9,122 nucleotides of DNA from Pseudomonadota bacterium (GTDB lineage Bacteria > Pseudomonadota > Gammaproteobacteria > Arenicellales > UBA868): assembly GCA_018661145.1 (NCBI GenBank), contig JABJIU010000046.1, forward strand, positions 1-9,122, given 5' to 3'. The position numbers and the translations under genes are program-made. The notes below the pieces were generated by a model. That model was given only the letters and a program-made list of their open reading frames with translations, was not told the DNA's origin and ran no database searches. Shown one piece after another: positions 6,343-9,122 of the stretch (within the stretch, counting starts at the first letter, position 1; every line of letters starts with the position of its first letter).

Positions 6343-7766
6343 ATACACCTTCACACACATGTGATGTCGCTATCGTTGGTGCTGGGCCGGCCGGTATGGC
6401 CGCGGCTTGTGTGCTGGCGAAAAACAGCAGGGATGTGGTGGTGCTTGATGAGCAGAACGGCCCCGGTGGCCAGGTGTATCGGGGGGTCGACAAGGTCTTT
6501 GCCGAACGACCCGAAGACGTACAGTTCCTGGGTAAGGAATACGCGGCAGGTCACGCACTCACGCGGCGGTTCCGGGAAAGCGGGGCCTGCTACCGGCACG
6601 GCGTTTCGGTCTGGGAGATTACCTCGGAACACGAACCTGAATTGGCCATCGGACTGATTGAGGATGGTTCCGCCCGGATGCTGTATCCAAGACACGTCAT
6701 CCTTGCGACCGGCGCCATGGAACGTCCGGTACCGTTTGAGGGTTGGACCCTGCCGGGTGTTATGACGGTGGGTGCTGCGCAGACGTTGCTGAAGTCATCT
6801 CGCCTCGTGCCTCGTCAGGACGTCGTTTTGGCGGGCACAGGACCTCTGCTTTACCTTTACGCGAGGCAGCTCAAGAATCTCGGGGTTAAACCGCAGGCAA
6901 TTCTCGATACTGGCTCCTCGCTCTCTTTACGCGCGAGCCTGCTCGGGCTTGATGCCTTGATCGCTTGTCCGCAATCAGTGTTGCAGGGTATGCAATGGGT
7001 TTGGAGCGCTAAGAGTGAGATGGGTCTGACTAAAGGGGTGCATGCACTGAGAGCGCAGGGCGATGACCGTTTGAGTTCCATCAGTTATGAGGCAGGAGGT
7101 CGCCGCCATGACTTGTCTACTTCTTTATTGTTGGTGCACGATGGCGTGATCCCCAACACCTGGCTTTCAATGTCAGCCGGAATCAGGCATCGTTTTGATT
7201 CGGCACAGTCTTGCTGGGTACCGGAGATTCAGGGAGCGGGTATGACCAGTCGTCAATGCATATCGATGGTCGGTGATGTCGTAGGCATCGGCGGCGCGCA
7301 GGTCGCAGTACTGCAAGGTGAGCGCGTTGGGCATGAGGTCGATGAGTACCTAAAAACGCGACACCCCCCACGGGTTTCAGTGGAGCCGTTTGTGCTAAGA
7401 CGTCAGCGTCGGCTGCGTCGGTTTCTTGATCATGCGTTCCTGCCGACGGCTGAGTTTCAGCTGCCGGAAGATGACACCATTGTTTGTCGTTGCGAAGAAG
7501 TCACCGCCGGAGAGATCCGGCAGGTCGCGGCACGCGGTTGCATGGGCCCCAATCAAAGTAAGGCATTCACCCGCTGCGGGATGGGCCCTTGCATGGGGCG
7601 ACAGTGCGCATTAACGGTAAGTCAGTTAATGGCGGAATTCCACGGTTTTTCGGTAGCTGAGATAGGCCACTATCGAATTCGACCCCCGATTCGTCCAATC
7701 ACGGTAGGGCAGTTGGCCGATATGCCCCGTCGCTTGGAGACTGTTGAGCCAATGGGCAACCTATGA
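6339..7766 (+). CDS. HcnB/LhpE/OoxA-like FAD subunit with C-terminal BFD [2Fe-2S] motif
   Basis: The 475-residue protein is a pyridine-nucleotide-disulfide-oxidoreductase-fold flavoprotein of the kind that forms the alpha subunit of hydrogen cyanide synthase, opine oxidase and D-hydroxyproline dehydrogenase. VGAGPAGMAAA (13-23) binds FAD, with the family's GPGGQVYRG at 41-49; ATGAMERP (123-130) and a second glycine motif, AGTGPLL (165-171), follow. The C-terminal bacterioferritin-associated-ferredoxin-type motif begins VCRCEEVT (382-389) and ends in CGMGPCMGRQC (413-423); Cys383, Cys385, Cys418 and Cys423 are the likely [2Fe-2S] ligands. GPNQSKAFTRCGMGPC (403-418) resembles the HcnB/LhpE signature, with one extra cysteine (Cys413). 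The subunit should accept electrons from the DAO-type subunits and pass them towards the respiratory chain. It overlaps the previous gene by 4 bp and is the last gene of the operon. The family is confident; which amino acid the complex uses is inferred. Confidence 0.92.
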   Translation: MNTPSHTCDVAIVGAGPAGMAAACVLAKNSRDVVVLDEQNGPGGQVYRGVDKVFAERPEDVQFLGKEYAAGHALTRRFRESGACYRHGVSVWEITSEHEPELAIGLIEDGSARMLYPRHVILATGAMERPVPFEGWTLPGVMTVGAAQTLLKSSRLVPRQDVVLAGTGPLLYLYARQLKNLGVKPQAILDTGSSLSLRASLLGLDALIACPQSVLQGMQWVWSAKSEMGLTKGVHALRAQGDDRLSSISYEAGGRRHDLSTSLLLVHDGVIPNTWLSMSAGIRHRFDSAQSCWVPEIQGAGMTSRQCISMVGDVVGIGGAQVAVLQGERVGHEVDEYLKTRHPPRVSVEPFVLRRQRRLRRFLDHAFLPTAEFQLPEDDTIVCRCEEVTAGEIRQVAARGCMGPNQSKAFTRCGMGPCMGRQCALTVSQLMAEFHGFSVAEIGHYRIRPPIRPITVGQLADMPRRLETVEPMGNL

Positions 7767-7806
7767 TGGCATAGCCGATAAGTATAAGCAAAATACTGTA
7801 GGTGAC

Positions 7807-7835
7807 TTTACTGATTAAAAGATTGACGTGATAAT
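7807..7835 (+). promoter_or_regulatory. Candidate sigma-70 promoter for the solute-binding protein gene
   Basis: TTTACT (7807-7812, four of six consensus bases) and GATAAT (7830-7835, five of six) are separated by an optimal 17 bp. The predicted start is near 7842, leaving a leader of about 76 nt. The alternative TTGACG at 7823-7828 lacks a good -10. The promoter would uncouple the binding-protein gene from the dehydrogenase operon, although no terminator lies between them. Confidence 0.5.
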
Positions 7836-7907
7836 GAGCCCGGGACATTAAGACTGAAGTATGTCTACTATCAGTGTTCTCAACTATCGTGATTTGTATT
7901 CATTAAT

Positions 7908-7915
7908 GGGAGGAG
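7908..7915 (+). promoter_or_regulatory. Ribosome binding site deciding the solute-binding protein start
   Basis: GGGAGGAG lies just before the ATG at 7918, with GGAGG 4 nt away. It selects this start over the in-frame ATG at 7861, which has no comparable site and would place a polar stretch ahead of the signal peptide. Confidence 0.8.
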
Positions 7916-7917
7916 TT

Positions 7918-9051
7918 ATGCGTAAGATTAAAAGAACTATGCTCTTTGCTGGATTGGGCGCCACCTTGCTTTCAGTGGGCGCAATGAATTCAGCAGTTGC
8001 AGAGGTGGGTTTTGGTAAACCCGGAGAAGCGGTCGACCTCGTGGTCGGATATCAGCCGTATTACACGGAGTCCTGGTCAGGTGTTGTGATCAACGGCCAG
8101 GAACTTTGGAAGAAGTATCTGCCAGCCGGTTCCGCCGTCAACTTTGAGATTGGTCTTCAGGGGTCCGTTATCGTCGGCAAGATGCTTGGCGAGAAAAACC
8201 ATCTGGGATACATGGGCGATATGCCCGCGATCGTATCAACGACCAAGCAAGACAAAGTTGATATTCGTATGATTGCGGTTCTAGGCACATCGCGCCAGCA
8301 GTGTAACGTTTTCCTTGTAAAGAACGATGCACCGCAGTTTGCCAATGGCATGGAAGCCGTAAAATGGATGGACGGTAAACTGGTTGCCGCGCCTCACGGT
8401 GCCTGCACCGACCGTTTTGCGCGCTGGGCATTTGATCAGGCGGGTATCAAACCGAAGAAATACCTGAACATGAACATTGAGGTCATCACCTCAAGCTTCA
8501 AGAACAATAAGTTGGACGCGGCGGTTATCTGGGAGCCAACGGCTTCAAAGATTCAGCTGTCCGGACTGGCGCGTCGCGCTGCCTCCGGCGAAAGCTTTGA
8601 TGGTGTTGAAGGCGGCGACGCCGGATTCCTCGCGATGCTCTATGAAATCATCCGTGACCGGCCTGATGTGCAGCGCGGCTGGTTGGAAGCAGAGCTCGAC
8701 GCTCAGTTGTTCATGAAGGATCTGGGCAACGCGACCGCGATCTCAAAGATGGCAGAAGATCAGACCGAAGGTATGGATCGCCGGGTTCTCTGGGCGTCGC
8801 TATACGGTCAGAATCCACCTGCAATCGGTGGCGGTATGGAAAAATTGACTCTGCGTTATGTATTCGACGATACATCTCGACAGTTGGTAACAGCTGCTAC
8901 AAGATTCCTCCATGGCCGGAAAGTGGTTCCCAGTGAGATACTGCGACCAGAAGCCATCATGGACGATGTTGCCAAGGAAGTGCTGACGTCTCGTGGCCTC
9001 AGTGCGCCGATCGGGTTCGTGGGTGAACAGCCGGATTCGGCTTACGAGTAA
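7918..9051 (+). CDS. Periplasmic ABC-transporter solute-binding protein, NrtA/SsuA/TauA type
   Basis: From the ATG at 7918 the product is 377 residues. It has a classical Sec signal peptide: a basic start (MRKIKR), a hydrophobic core to about residue 22, and a probable signal peptidase I site after AVA (cleavage 28/29). The mature protein resembles the nitrate/sulfonate/taurine binding-protein family. It has an early ligand-loop region (VVGYQPYYTESW, 42-53), GYMGDMPAI (97-105), and DAAVIWEPTASK (200-211), a frequent mark of this group. Only two cysteines occur (129 and 163), which could form a disulfide in the periplasm. Such proteins capture a solute for an ABC importer. No permease or ATPase gene follows before the hairpin at 9093, so partners must lie beyond the window or elsewhere. 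It has its own promoter candidate and strong ribosome binding site, as expected for an abundant protein. The ligand cannot be read from the sequence; a substrate of the neighbouring catabolic genes is a guess. Confidence 0.9.
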   Translation: MRKIKRTMLFAGLGATLLSVGAMNSAVAEVGFGKPGEAVDLVVGYQPYYTESWSGVVINGQELWKKYLPAGSAVNFEIGLQGSVIVGKMLGEKNHLGYMGDMPAIVSTTKQDKVDIRMIAVLGTSRQQCNVFLVKNDAPQFANGMEAVKWMDGKLVAAPHGACTDRFARWAFDQAGIKPKKYLNMNIEVITSSFKNNKLDAAVIWEPTASKIQLSGLARRAASGESFDGVEGGDAGFLAMLYEIIRDRPDVQRGWLEAELDAQLFMKDLGNATAISKMAEDQTEGMDRRVLWASLYGQNPPAIGGGMEKLTLRYVFDDTSRQLVTAATRFLHGRKVVPSEILRPEAIMDDVAKEVLTSRGLSAPIGFVGEQPDSAYE

Positions 9052-9092
9052 GGCGAGAGGTTAGTTCGTTATCTAACTTCGTAACCTAAAAA

Positions 9093-9122
9093 GCGGGCGT
9101 GAAGACTTGTCTTCACGCCCGC
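9093..9122 (+). terminator. Strong hairpin, probable intrinsic terminator
   Basis: GCGGGCGTGAAGAC (9093-9106) and GTCTTCACGCCCGC (9109-9122) are perfect inverted repeats. In practice they form a 13-bp stem with a CTTG tetraloop. It starts 41 bp after the binding-protein stop. The window ends at the base of the stem, so the rightward T-tract cannot be seen. The five A residues just before the stem (9088-9092) would provide a T-tract for leftward transcription, so the element may be bidirectional. Confidence 0.8.

Noticed and set aside
3794..7766. Hydrogen cyanide synthase (hcnABC) operon
   Set aside because: The subunit types match, including a 104-residue HcnA-like protein, but the gene order differs, there are two DAO-type genes, and the first resembles D-hydroxyproline dehydrogenase beta subunits. 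It is kept only as an alternative.
7781..7797. AGTAT/ATACT inverted pair as a terminator of the dehydrogenase operon
   Set aside because: The stem is only 5 AT-rich base pairs with a 7-nt loop and no T-tract, so it is too weak to call.
7861..7917. 19-residue extension of the solute-binding protein from the ATG at 7861
   Set aside because: It would bury the signal peptide. A GGGAGGAG ribosome binding site sits immediately before the ATG at 7918.
9059..9086. Alternative small hairpins (GGTTA/TAACC and GTTAG/CTAAC) before the terminator stem
   Set aside because: The arms are 5 bp and AT-rich, likely chance; there is no sign of an attenuator leader peptide.

Overview
The window is about 9.1 kb of compact bacterial DNA, moderately GC-rich, with short intergenic gaps and several overlapping genes. 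It looks proteobacterial. The gene content (enolase-superfamily epimerase, DapA-family lyase, dimethylglycine-dehydrogenase-like flavoprotein, HcnABC/LhpBEF-type dehydrogenase) recalls osmolyte and imino-acid catabolic clusters of marine proteobacteria, but the sequence alone does not fix the genus. No RNA gene, CRISPR array, insertion sequence or phage gene was seen.

Layout. (1) Positions 2227 down to 1, minus strand, are an apparent three-gene operon: an enolase-superfamily racemase/epimerase resembling the 4-hydroxyproline betaine 2-epimerase (HpbD) group, then a DapA-family lyase/deaminase 17 bp downstream, then the N-terminus of a dimethylglycine/sarcosine-dehydrogenase-like flavoprotein that runs off the left edge. 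(2) Positions 2228-2368 are a divergent intergenic region with a plausible sigma-70 promoter facing right. (3) Positions 2369-3595, plus strand, encode a 12-segment MFS transporter. (4) Positions 3596-3793 are non-coding. (5) Positions 3794-7766, plus strand, are four overlapping genes for a flavin/iron-sulfur dehydrogenase: a DAO-fold catalytic subunit, a 104-residue [2Fe-2S] subunit, a second and different DAO-fold subunit, and an HcnB/LhpE-like FAD subunit with a C-terminal BFD-type cluster motif. (6) Positions 7767-7917 hold a candidate promoter and a good ribosome binding site. (7) Positions 7918-9051 encode a secreted NrtA/SsuA/TauA-type solute-binding protein, followed at 9093-9122 by a strong terminator-like hairpin at the window end.

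How the parts may work together. In known hydroxyproline-betaine catabolism an HpbD epimerase inverts C2, demethylases (one of them DMGDH-like) remove the N-methyl groups, a D-hydroxyproline dehydrogenase oxidises the ring, and a DapA-family deaminase (HypD/LhpC) makes alpha-ketoglutarate semialdehyde. Members of four of these enzyme classes sit in this window with two transporter components, so a (hydroxy)proline betaine or related cyclic imino-acid pathway is the best-supported reading. It is an inference: the Rieske demethylase and semialdehyde dehydrogenase are not in the window, and each family has members with other substrates. The most unusual item is the dehydrogenase operon, which carries two non-identical catalytic subunit genes around one shared [2Fe-2S] gene.
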